Assembly (NCBI GenBank): GCA_035499735.1
Contig: DATJYC010000037.1
Location: 1 to 64,000, forward strand
DNA length: 64,000 nucleotides
Source of the DNA: VBDM01 sp035499735
Lineage (GTDB): Bacteria > Pseudomonadota > Gammaproteobacteria > Burkholderiales > SG8-39
Reading direction: 5' to 3'
Shown here piece by piece: positions 54,671 through 62,888 of the stretch. A program made the position numbers and the translations under genes. How positions within the stretch are numbered: the first letter of the stretch is position 1; each line of letters begins with the position of its first letter. The notes beneath the pieces were generated by a model, which worked only from the letters and a program-made list of their open reading frames with translations, did not search any database and was not told where the DNA came from.

Positions 54671-55306
54671 ATGCGGTTCGCGCCCTGGATCGGCACCCTC
54701 GCCACCTGTTTCGCCGTCGCGCCGGGCTCGGCTGCTGACTCGCCCGAGCTCGACCGCCAGGTCCAGGCCTTCCTGTCCGCCGAGCGCGGCCGCTGGGACT
54801 ACCTCAACGTGCCCTACCGGGACGGCCAGATCCTTCATAATCTCGTGGTCAAGGGCGGATACAAGAGAATTCTCGAGATCGGAACGTCGACCGGACACTC
54901 GACCGTCTGGCTCGCCTGGGCGGCCGCGAAAACGGGCGGCAGGGTCACGACGATCGAGATCGACCGGGGCAGGCACGAGCGCGCGCTCGCCAACTTCAGG
55001 CGCGCGGGGCTCGCCGAGTACGTCGACGCGCGGCTCGGCGACGCGCACGAGCTTGTGAAGGCGCTGCCCGGCCCCTGGGACTTCGTGTTCTCCGACGCCG
55101 ACAAGGAGTGGTACCTCCAGTACTTCCTCGACCTCGAGGCGAAGATCGCTCCCGGCGGCTGCTACACCGCGCACAACGTAGCGCACCCCTACGCGCGGCA
55201 GGTCACAGAGTTCCTGGACTACGTGAAGAAGCGCCCGGGATTCGGCCTGCGCTTCGCCGAGGGCGCCTCCAGCGAGGGCATTTCGATCAGCTGCCGCTCG
55301 CGCTAG
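54671..55306 (+). CDS. O-methyltransferase-like protein with signal peptide
   Basis: 211 residues. The class I SAM-binding motif ILEIGTSTGHSTVWL and later TTIEIDRGRHERA, VFSDADKEWYLQYF (catechol-O-methyltransferase-like) are well preserved. Unusually the N-terminus (MRFAPWIGTLATCFAVAPGSAADS) looks like a signal peptide, which would place the enzyme where no SAM is expected. Divergent from lutA; TATAGA lies 13 bases before the ATG. Convergent with egtD, 3 bases away. Confidence 0.85.
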   Translation: MRFAPWIGTLATCFAVAPGSAADSPELDRQVQAFLSAERGRWDYLNVPYRDGQILHNLVVKGGYKRILEIGTSTGHSTVWLAWAAAKTGGRVTTIEIDRGRHERALANFRRAGLAEYVDARLGDAHELVKALPGPWDFVFSDADKEWYLQYFLDLEAKIAPGGCYTAHNVAHPYARQVTEFLDYVKKRPGFGLRFAEGASSEGISISCRSR

Positions 55307-55309
55307 GCG

Positions 55310-56302
55310 CTAGGCGGCCACCATGCCGTGCACGCTGAAAAGCTGCTCGGGATCGGTCCACACCTTCTCGGGGGCGAACCCCGCGCGCCTGCCGAGCTCC
55401 TGGAACTCGGCGACGGAGTACTTGCAGGAGATCTCGGTGTGGATGGTCTCGCCGCGCGCAAAATCGAAGCGCTGGCCCGCGACATGGACGATCTGCGCGT
55501 CGACGCTCTCGATGTGCATCTCCACCCGCCCCAGGGCCGGGTCGTAGAACGCCCTGTGCCGAAAGCGCTCTAGCCGAAAGTCCGCGCCCAGCTCGCTGTT
55601 GATGCGCTTGAGCAGGTTGAGGTTGAAGCGCGCGGTCACTCCCTTGGAGTCGGCGTAGGCTGCGTCCAGCGTCGCCTTGTCCTTCTTCAGATCCACGCCG
55701 ATCAGCAGCACGCCGCCCTTGCCCGCGGTGCGGCGCGCCCGCCTCAGGAACTCGAGCGCCTCGGCCGGCGTGAAATTGCCGACCGTCGAGCCCGGGAAGA
55801 ACACGGCCTTGCGCCGGACCGGGACGCCCGCGAACTCGGGCAGCGCCAGAGGCCGCGTATAGTCGGCGCGGATGCCGACGACGTTCAGCCAGGGAAAGCG
55901 GCCCGCGAGTTCGTTCGAGGAAGCCTGCAGCGTGTCCATCGCGATGTCGATCGGGACGTACAGTCGCGTCTGCAGCGCCTGGATGAGGATGCGGGTCTTC
56001 GCCTGCACGCCCGCGCCGAACTCGATCAGCTCGGCGTCGGGGCCGACGAAGTGCGCGATGTCCGCGATGTGGCCGCGGAGGATTGCGGTCTCGGTGCGGG
56101 TGAGGTAGTACTCGGGGAGCTCGCAGATCGCCTCGAACAGCCGGCAGCCGTCTTCGTCGTAGAAATACTTCGGCGGAATGCTCTTCTGCGGAAGCGCGAG
56201 GCCCGCGAGGACGTCATCGCGCAGGCTCTCGGCGCGGGGAAGAAAACTGTAGAAGCGGACGATCCCCGGCGCGAGGGGCGCGGGGCTGGCCTCGGGCCTC
56301 AC
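55310..56302 (-). CDS. egtD: L-histidine N-alpha-methyltransferase EgtD
   Basis: 330 residues; trimethylates histidine to hercynine, the first ergothioneine step. Typical features: IPPKYFYDEDGCRLFEAI, ELPEYYLTRTETAIL, LIEFGAGVQAKTRILI (SAM site), VFFPGSTVGNF and VDLKKDKATLDAAY. GTG start at 56302. EgtB, its usual neighbour, is not in the window. 15 bases after the peptidase gene on the same strand. Confidence 0.92.
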   Translation of the reverse strand: MRPEASPAPLAPGIVRFYSFLPRAESLRDDVLAGLALPQKSIPPKYFYDEDGCRLFEAICELPEYYLTRTETAILRGHIADIAHFVGPDAELIEFGAGVQAKTRILIQALQTRLYVPIDIAMDTLQASSNELAGRFPWLNVVGIRADYTRPLALPEFAGVPVRRKAVFFPGSTVGNFTPAEALEFLRRARRTAGKGGVLLIGVDLKKDKATLDAAYADSKGVTARFNLNLLKRINSELGADFRLERFRHRAFYDPALGRVEMHIESVDAQIVHVAGQRFDFARGETIHTEISCKYSVAEFQELGRRAGFAPEKVWTDPEQLFSVHGMVAA

Positions 56303-56317
56303 GCCCGCCGCCCCGAT

Positions 56318-57184
56318 CTAGACCGGCTTGTCTCTTCCTGGCGGCAAACCCGCCGAGGATCGGTGCGCGGAAGCGCCGGCGGCGAACTCCAGCCACTGAC
56401 GGATGCGGGTTGCGTCGCCGACACGAGTGTATTTGCCCCAGGAATCCAGCAGCACGATGATAATGGAACGCCCGGTGAGCGTCACCTGCATGACCAGGCA
56501 GCGCCCCGCCTCGGCGATGTATCCGGTCTTGGATAGCCCGATCTCCCAGCGCGAGCTGCGCGTCAGGTTGTTGGTGTTGCCGAAGCGCATCGTGCGGCGC
56601 CCGACCTGCACCTGATACGAGGTCGAGGTCGTGAACTCCCGGATCCTGGGGTACGCGTGCGCCGCCTGCACGAGCTTCGCCAGGTCCTGGGCGGTCGAGA
56701 CGTTGTGGCCGGACAGGCCCGTGCCGTCCTCGAAGCGCGTGCCGGTCATTCCGAGCAGCTGCGCCTTGAGGTTCATCGCGAGCACGCAGGAGTCGCGACC
56801 GCCCGGGTACGAGTTCGCGATCGCGGACGCGGCGCGATTCTCGGAGGCCATGAGCGCGAGGTGCAGCATCTCGTCGCGCGTGAGAGTCGTGCCGACCTGC
56901 AGGCGCGAGTGCGAGCCGCGCAGCCTGTCGACGTCCGCCTTGGTGATCGTGACCGGCTCGCTCGGGTCGAGCCCGGCGTCGAGCGTGACGATCGCGGTCA
57001 TCAGCTTCGTGAGCGACGCGATCGGCAGCTTCGAGTCCGCGTTCTTGCCGAGGAGGATCTCGCCGGAGTCCTGGTCGACGACGAGCGCCGCCTGCGATTT
57101 CAGCGCGGGCGTCCGCGGCTCGCGCGCGAGGGCCGGCGTCGAGGCGACGACCAACGCAAGCAGGAACGCAAAGAGAACGCGCAC
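56318..57184 (-). CDS. pbpG: D-alanyl-D-alanine endopeptidase (PBP7-like)
   Basis: 288-residue periplasmic serine peptidase acting on peptidoglycan cross-links. Signal peptide (ending TPALA, near residue 20); catalytic SLTK (IASLTKLMTAI), SEN (LMASENRAAS) and KTG (LSKTGYIAEAG) boxes. GTG start at 57184 with GGAGGGAGG just upstream. Confidence 0.93.
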   Translation of the reverse strand: MRVLFAFLLALVVASTPALAREPRTPALKSQAALVVDQDSGEILLGKNADSKLPIASLTKLMTAIVTLDAGLDPSEPVTITKADVDRLRGSHSRLQVGTTLTRDEMLHLALMASENRAASAIANSYPGGRDSCVLAMNLKAQLLGMTGTRFEDGTGLSGHNVSTAQDLAKLVQAAHAYPRIREFTTSTSYQVQVGRRTMRFGNTNNLTRSSRWEIGLSKTGYIAEAGRCLVMQVTLTGRSIIIVLLDSWGKYTRVGDATRIRQWLEFAAGASAHRSSAGLPPGRDKPV

Positions 57185-57214
57185 CCTCCCTCCGAGCTTC
57201 TTGTTGGGGTGGCT

Positions 57215-57243
57215 AGTTTAGCCGTGACAACGGCGATTTGCAA
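57215..57243 (-). promoter_or_regulatory. Putative promoter of the PBP7-like gene
   Basis: On the minus strand TTGCAA (57243-57238) and TAAACT (57220-57215) are exactly 17 bases apart, 31 bases before the GTG. Four of six bases match consensus in each. The 138-base gap between the ABC exporter and this gene is the most A/T-rich part nearby. Confidence 0.45.
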
Positions 57244-57314
57244 ACGAAAAGAAAGAGATACACCGTACTCTTCACGCAACGTCATGACAGCGGCATAGGC
57301 CGCCCGCCTGTCAG

Positions 57315-57334
57315 GCCTCAGTCTAGACTGAGGC
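57315..57334. repeat. Perfect 20-base palindrome at the ABC-exporter stop
   Basis: GCCTCAGTCTAGACTGAGGC, fully self-complementary, centred on CTAG. On the minus strand it encodes the last residues and TAG stop of the exporter. As RNA it could fold into an 8-base stem with a CUAG loop but lacks a U tract. It may be a terminator-like or protein-binding element, or coincidence. Confidence 0.6.
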
Positions 57335-59140
57335 GTGCTCGGCTTCTTCCTGCTGCTGCAGGGCCCACATCTGGGCGTAGGCGCCGTCGCGCTCGAGCAA
57401 CTCGCGGTGCGTGCCGCGCTCGACGATACGCCCCTGATCCAGCACGAGAATCTGGTCGGCATCCATGACGGTGGACAGGCGGTGCGCGATCACGAGGGTG
57501 GTGCGCCCGCGCGCGATGCGGTCGAGCTCCGCCTGGATGCCTTTCTCCGTTTCCGAGTCGAGCGCGGAAGTCGCCTCGTCGAAGACCAGGATGCTGGGGT
57601 TCTTGAGTATGGCGCGCGCGATCGCCACGCGCTGCTTCTCGCCGCCGGAGAGCTTCAGCCCGCGCTCGCCGACGCGCGACTCGTACCTGTCCGGCAGGCT
57701 CTCGATGAAATCGTGGATGTGAGCCGCCTTCGCCGCCTCGATCACCTCGTCGAGCGAGGCCTCGGGGCGGCCGTAGTGGATGTTGTAGAGGATGGTGTCG
57801 TTGAACAGCACCGTGTCCTGCGGCACGATGCCGATCGCGCCGCGCAGCGACGATTGCTTCAGGTCGCGGATGTCGGTCCCGTTGATCGACACGCGCCCCG
57901 AGCCGACGTCGTAGAAGCGGAACAGCAGCCGCGCCAGCGTCGACTTGCCCGAGCCGCTCGCGCCGACGACGGCCACCTTGCTCCCCGCCGGAATCTCGAA
58001 GGACACCCCGAACAGGATCTGCCGCCTCGCCTCGTAGGAGAAATCGACGTTCTCGAAGCGCACCGACGCGCCGGTTGCGGAGAGGGAGCGCGCCCCGGGC
58101 CGGTCCTCGACCTCGCGATCCTGCTTGAGCAGGCGGAACATGCGGTCCATGTCGGCGAGCGCCTGCTTGATCTCGCGGTACACCATGCCGAGGAAATTGA
58201 GCGGGATGTAGAGCTGGATCAGCAGGCCGTTCACCAGCACGAGATCGCCCAGCGTGAGCTCCTTCGAGACCACGCCGCCCGCCGCGAGCACCATGAGCAG
58301 GGTCACCGCGACCGCGATGATCAGGCTCTGGCCGATGTTGAGGATGCCGAGCGAGGCCTCGTTCTTGACCGCGGCCGACTCGTACTTCTGCAGGTTCTCG
58401 TCGTAGCGCCGCGCCTCGTACTCCTCGTTGTTGAAGTACTTCACCGTCTCGTAGTTGAGCAGGCTGTCGATCGCGCGGGTGTTGGCCCGCGAGTCGAGCT
58501 CGTTCGCACGCCGGCGGATGTCCATGCGCCATTCCGTGACCGACACGGTGAAGGCGAGGTACACCACGACCGCCGCGAAGGTCACCGCGGCGAAGCGCCA
58601 GTCGAATTTCGCGAGGAGAATCGCCGCAACCAGGCTGAACTCGAGCACCACCGGGATGATCGAGAACAGCATGTACGAGAGCAGCGTCGAGATGCCGCGC
58701 GTGCCGCGCTCGATGTCGCGCGACACGCCGCCCGTCTGGCGCTCGAGGTGGAAGCGGAGGCTGAGGCTGTGCATGTGGCGGAACACGGACAGCGCGACGC
58801 GCCGGATCGCGCGCTGGGCGACGCGCACGAACACGACGTCGCGCAGCTCGGCGAACAGCGTCGTCGAGAACCTCAGGATCCCGTAGCTCGCGAGCAGCGC
58901 GAGCGGCACGGCAAGGACCGCGACCCGCGCATCGAGCGAATCCACCACCTCCTTCATGACTAGCGGCACGCCGACGTTCGCGAGTTTCGCGCTGGTGAGG
59001 AAGACGAGGGCGATCACCACCCGGGTGCGGAACTCCCACAGGTAGGGAAGCAGCATGCCGACGGCGCGCCACTCGCTGCGCGGCTGGGGCGGGGCCGGCT
59101 TCTCGGCTGCGGGCAGGGCGATGCGGTGATCGTGGGCCAT
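57323..59140 (-). CDS. ABC exporter, Atm1/HMT1-type (TM-ATPase fusion)
   Basis: 605 residues: six-helix transmembrane domain (residues about 30-330; NYETVKYFNNEEYEARRY is typical of Atm1 proteins) fused to an ATPase with Walker A VVGASGSGKSTLARLLFR, signature LKLSGGEKQRVAIARAI, Walker B ILVFDEATSALD. Bacterial Atm1-type transporters export glutathione-metal or related thiol compounds. ATG at 59140. 138 bases before the next minus-strand gene. Confidence 0.92.
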   Translation of the reverse strand: MAHDHRIALPAAEKPAPPQPRSEWRAVGMLLPYLWEFRTRVVIALVFLTSAKLANVGVPLVMKEVVDSLDARVAVLAVPLALLASYGILRFSTTLFAELRDVVFVRVAQRAIRRVALSVFRHMHSLSLRFHLERQTGGVSRDIERGTRGISTLLSYMLFSIIPVVLEFSLVAAILLAKFDWRFAAVTFAAVVVYLAFTVSVTEWRMDIRRRANELDSRANTRAIDSLLNYETVKYFNNEEYEARRYDENLQKYESAAVKNEASLGILNIGQSLIIAVAVTLLMVLAAGGVVSKELTLGDLVLVNGLLIQLYIPLNFLGMVYREIKQALADMDRMFRLLKQDREVEDRPGARSLSATGASVRFENVDFSYEARRQILFGVSFEIPAGSKVAVVGASGSGKSTLARLLFRFYDVGSGRVSINGTDIRDLKQSSLRGAIGIVPQDTVLFNDTILYNIHYGRPEASLDEVIEAAKAAHIHDFIESLPDRYESRVGERGLKLSGGEKQRVAIARAILKNPSILVFDEATSALDSETEKGIQAELDRIARGRTTLVIAHRLSTVMDADQILVLDQGRIVERGTHRELLERDGAYAQMWALQQQEEAEHASV

Positions 59141-59227
59141 GGACCGATGTTACATGGGGGCGGCGGGAGGCAGGGCAAGGGCGTATCATCCTGATATCGT
59201 TTCTCAAGCCCGGACTCCGGAGGGCCC

Positions 59228-61567
59228 ATGAATTTCCCCGCAATTCTCCTCGTCGCGCTCGCCGCCCTGTGCGTGGTGCTCGCCGCCGCTCCGCTGCGCC
59301 GCCACATCGTTTCCCGGTTCGTCCTTCTCTGGTACCGCCGTCAGCTGCCCGCGATGTCCCAGACCGAGCGCGAGGCGATCGACGCCGGCACGGTGTGGTG
59401 GGACGCCGACCTTTTCTCCGGCCACCCCGACTGGAACAAGCTGCTCGCCGTGCCGAAGCCGAAGCTCACCGCCGAGGAGCAGGCCTTCCTCGACAACGAG
59501 ACCGAGCAGCTGTGCGCGATGGTGAACGACTGGGAGACGGCGCAGATCTGGCAGGACCTGCCGCCGCAGGCCTGGCAATTCATCAAGGACAAGGGCTTTC
59601 TCGGAATGATCATTCCGAAGCGCTACGGGGGACGCGAGTTCTCCGCCACCATGCATTCGCAGGTGATCCAGAAGCTCGCGTCGCGTTGCGGCGCGGCGGC
59701 GGTGCACGTGATGGTGCCCAACTCGCTCGGGCCCGCGGAGCTGCTGCTCAACTACGGCACCGACGAGCAGAAGAACCACTATCTGCCGAGGCTCGCGAAG
59801 GGCCTCGAGATCCCCTGCTTCGGGCTCACGAACCCGCACGCGGGCTCGGACGCCGCGGCGATCCCCGATTTCGGCATCGTGTGCAAGGGCGTGTGGGAGG
59901 GCCGCGAGGTGCTCGGCATGCGCGTCACCTGGGAGAAGCGCTACATCACGCTCGGGCCGATCTCGACGCTGCTCGGGCTCGCGTTCCGCCTGAGCGACCC
60001 GGACCGCCTGCTCGGCGCTCAGTTTGGCGGAAGGGAGGACGTCGGCATCACCTGCGCGCTGGTGCCGACCCACACTCCCGGTGTCAACATCGGCCGCCGC
60101 CACAATCCGCTGAACGCGGTGTTCCAGAACGGACCGAACTGGGGCAAGGACGTGTTCATGCCCCTCGACTGGATCATAGGCGGGCCGAAGATGGCGGGCC
60201 AGGGCTGGCGCATGCTGATGGAGTGCCTCGCGGCCGGCCGGTCGATCTCGCTGCCGTCCTCGAGCACGGGCTACGCCAAGCTCGCGGCGCGCGCGACGGG
60301 AGCGTACGCGCGCGTGCGCAGCCAGTTCAAGACCGCCATCGGCAAGTTCGAGGGCATCGAGGAGCCGCTCGCGCGGGTCGGCGGCAACCTCTACATGATG
60401 GACGCCGCGCGCAGCATGACCGCCGGCGCCGTGGACCTCGGCGAGAAGCCTTCGGTGATCTCGGCGATCGTCAAGTATCACCTTACCGAGCGCGGCCGCG
60501 CGCTGGTGAACGACTGCATGGACATCCTCGGCGGCAAGGGCATCTGCCTCGGGCCGAGCAATTTCATCGGGCGCTCGTACGAGCAGCTGCCGATCGCGAT
60601 CACCGTCGAGGGCGCGAACATCCTCACGCGCAACCTGATCGTGTTCGGGCAGGGCGCGATCCGCTGCCACCCGTACGTGCTGAAGGAAATGCGGGCGGCG
60701 CAGGATGGCGATCTCGCCGCGTTCGACGCGGCTTTCTTCGGGCACGTGTGGCACGTGGCGCGGAACGAGGCGCGCGCCTTCTTCATGGCGATCACCGGGT
60801 CGGCCTTCGCCTCCGCGCCGTCGGGCGCCGCGCCCCAGTTGCGCCGCTACTACCGTCAGCTGACGCGCCTGTCCGCGGCGCTCGCGTACGCCGCCGACGT
60901 CTCGATGCTCGTCCTGGGCGGGGCGCTCAAGCGCAAGGAGAGGATCTCGGCGCGCCTGGGCGATGTGCTCGCCATGCTCTACCTCGCCTCGGCGACGCTG
61001 AAGCGCTTCGAGGACGAGGGCCGGCAGGAGGCCGACCTGCCGTTCGCGCACTGGTCGCTGCAGGACGCGCTCGCGCGCGCGGCCGACGCGCTGCACGGCG
61101 TTCTCGCGAACTATCCGTCCAGGCTCGTCGGCTTCCTCCTGCGGCTGGCGGTCTTCCCGCTCGGCCGGCACTTCGCATCGCCGGCGGACCGTCTCGGGCA
61201 CGAGGTCGCGCGCCTTCTCATCGCGCCCTCGCTCGCCCGCGATCGCCTGTGCTCGGGCATCTACCTGCCCAGGGCGGAGAGCGACCCGCTCGGCTGTCTC
61301 GAAGCCGCGCTCGAAGCCGCGATCCGGGCCGAGGCGGTCGAGGCGAAGATCCGGGCCGCGCAGAAATCGGGCGCGATTCGCGGCGCGTCCGCGGACGAGC
61401 TCGCGCAGGCCGCGCTCGGCGCGAAGATCATCGGCGCCGAGGAGATGTCGCTCCTCAAGCGCGCCGCTCAGCTGCGCGACGACGTGATCCGCGTCGACGA
61501 TTTCCCGCAGGACCTGGGACGCTCCGAATCGGCCCGCCCGGCGCAGCCGCAGCGCGCCGCCGCCTAG
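59228..61567 (+). CDS. fadE: Acyl-CoA dehydrogenase FadE
   Basis: 779 residues, matching the long FadE type: N-terminal membrane helix (residues about 3-25), dehydrogenase core (LGMIIPKRYGGREFSATMHSQ; CFGLTNPHAGSDAAAIPDFG; GGKGICLGPSNF), and a long C-terminal DUF1974 region. First step of fatty-acid beta-oxidation. GGAGGGCCC precedes the ATG. First gene of the fadE-fadI-fadJ set. Confidence 0.95.
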   Translation: MNFPAILLVALAALCVVLAAAPLRRHIVSRFVLLWYRRQLPAMSQTEREAIDAGTVWWDADLFSGHPDWNKLLAVPKPKLTAEEQAFLDNETEQLCAMVNDWETAQIWQDLPPQAWQFIKDKGFLGMIIPKRYGGREFSATMHSQVIQKLASRCGAAAVHVMVPNSLGPAELLLNYGTDEQKNHYLPRLAKGLEIPCFGLTNPHAGSDAAAIPDFGIVCKGVWEGREVLGMRVTWEKRYITLGPISTLLGLAFRLSDPDRLLGAQFGGREDVGITCALVPTHTPGVNIGRRHNPLNAVFQNGPNWGKDVFMPLDWIIGGPKMAGQGWRMLMECLAAGRSISLPSSSTGYAKLAARATGAYARVRSQFKTAIGKFEGIEEPLARVGGNLYMMDAARSMTAGAVDLGEKPSVISAIVKYHLTERGRALVNDCMDILGGKGICLGPSNFIGRSYEQLPIAITVEGANILTRNLIVFGQGAIRCHPYVLKEMRAAQDGDLAAFDAAFFGHVWHVARNEARAFFMAITGSAFASAPSGAAPQLRRYYRQLTRLSAALAYAADVSMLVLGGALKRKERISARLGDVLAMLYLASATLKRFEDEGRQEADLPFAHWSLQDALARAADALHGVLANYPSRLVGFLLRLAVFPLGRHFASPADRLGHEVARLLIAPSLARDRLCSGIYLPRAESDPLGCLEAALEAAIRAEAVEAKIRAAQKSGAIRGASADELAQAALGAKIIGAEEMSLLKRAAQLRDDVIRVDDFPQDLGRSESARPAQPQRAAA

Positions 61568-61574
61568 GCCGCTG

Positions 61575-62882
61575 GTGTCGAAGGGGCTCTATATCGTCGA
61601 CGGGGCGCGCACCCCGTTCCTGAAGTCGCGCAACCGCCCGGGCCCGTTCTCGGCGAGCGACCTCGCCACCGCCGCGGGCAAGTCGCTCCTCATCCGCCAG
61701 CCGTTCGCGCCGGAGGAGCTCGACGAGGTGATCCTCGGCTGCGCCGCGCCCTCGGTCGACGAAGTCAACATCGGGCGCGTGGCCGCGCTGCGCATGGGCT
61801 GCGGGCAGAAGGTCCCCGGCTGGACAGTGATGCGCAATTGCGCCTCGGGCATGCAGGCGCTCGATTCGGCGATCGCGAACATGCTCTCGGGCCGGTCGAA
61901 CCTCGTGCTCGCGGGAGGCGTCGACGCGCTGTCGCGGGTGCCGCTCATGTATTCGGACGTGATGGTGCTGTGGTTCTCGAACTTCATGGCGGCGAAATCG
62001 CCCCTCGCCAAGGCCGCGATGTTCCTGAAGCTGAAACCCGCCCAGCTGCTCGCGCCGGTGATCGGCATCATGAAGGGACTGACCGACCCCTACGTGGGCC
62101 TGCTCATGGGCCAGACCGCCGAGAACCTCGCGCACCGTTTCGGCATCTCCCGCGGCGAGATGGACGAATTCTCCGCGCGCAGCCACGCCCGGGTGGCCCG
62201 CGCGCAGGAGTCGGGCTATTTCAGCGAGGCGCACGACGGCATGGCGCCCGAGATCTCGCCCGTCTACGACGAGCGGGGAGAGCTCTACAAGGACGACGAC
62301 GGCGTGCGCAAGGACTCGACCGTCGAGAGCCTCGCCAAGCTCAAGCCTTTCTTCGACCGCAAGTACGGCAACGTCACCGCGGGCAACTCCTCGCAGATCA
62401 CCGACGGGGCGACCTGGCTCGTGCTCGCGACCGATGAGGCGGTCAGGCGCCACAGGCTCCAGCCGCTCGGCCGCATCGTCGATTCCCAGTGGGCGGGGCT
62501 CGACCCGGCGCAGATGGGGCTGGGGCCGGTGCACGCCGCCACCCCGATCCTCCAGCGCCACGGGCTGCAGCTCAACGACCTCGACCGCTGGGAGATCAAC
62601 GAGGCGTTCGCCGCCCAGGTGCTGGGCTGCCTCGCCGCCTGGAAGGACGACAAGTATTGCCGCGAAGAGCTGGGCCTGAATCGCGCCATGGGCGAGCTCG
62701 ACCAGCAGAAGCTCAACGCCGACGGCGGCGCGATCGCGCTCGGCCACCCGGTGGGCGCATCGGGCGCGCGCATCGTCCTGCACCTGCTGCACGCGCTCAG
62801 GCGCGCCAAAGGCAAGCGCGGCATCGCCTCGATCTGCATCGGCGGCGGCCTCGGCGGAGCGATGCTCGTCGAGGCGCTGTAG
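61575..62882 (+). CDS. fadI: Acetyl-CoA acyltransferase (thiolase) FadI
   Basis: 435 residues; thiolytic cleavage in beta-oxidation. Thiolase active sites: Cys89 in MRNCASGMQALDSAI, His in INEAFAAQVLG-region and GHPVGASGARIVL, and Cys in SICIGGGLGGAML near the end. GTG start 7 bases after fadE. 6 bases before fadJ. Confidence 0.95.
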   Translation: MSKGLYIVDGARTPFLKSRNRPGPFSASDLATAAGKSLLIRQPFAPEELDEVILGCAAPSVDEVNIGRVAALRMGCGQKVPGWTVMRNCASGMQALDSAIANMLSGRSNLVLAGGVDALSRVPLMYSDVMVLWFSNFMAAKSPLAKAAMFLKLKPAQLLAPVIGIMKGLTDPYVGLLMGQTAENLAHRFGISRGEMDEFSARSHARVARAQESGYFSEAHDGMAPEISPVYDERGELYKDDDGVRKDSTVESLAKLKPFFDRKYGNVTAGNSSQITDGATWLVLATDEAVRRHRLQPLGRIVDSQWAGLDPAQMGLGPVHAATPILQRHGLQLNDLDRWEINEAFAAQVLGCLAAWKDDKYCREELGLNRAMGELDQQKLNADGGAIALGHPVGASGARIVLHLLHALRRAKGKRGIASICIGGGLGGAMLVEAL

Positions 62883-62888
62883 CTGCTC

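Noticed and set aside
55301..55313. CTAG stop overlap at the methyltransferase/egtD junction
   Set aside because: Two CTAG copies occur, but each gene uses a different one; the stops are 3 bases apart and do not overlap.
59204..61201. 665-residue minus-strand reading frame opposite fadE
   Set aside because: Antisense shadow with the same biased composition; fadE is well supported.
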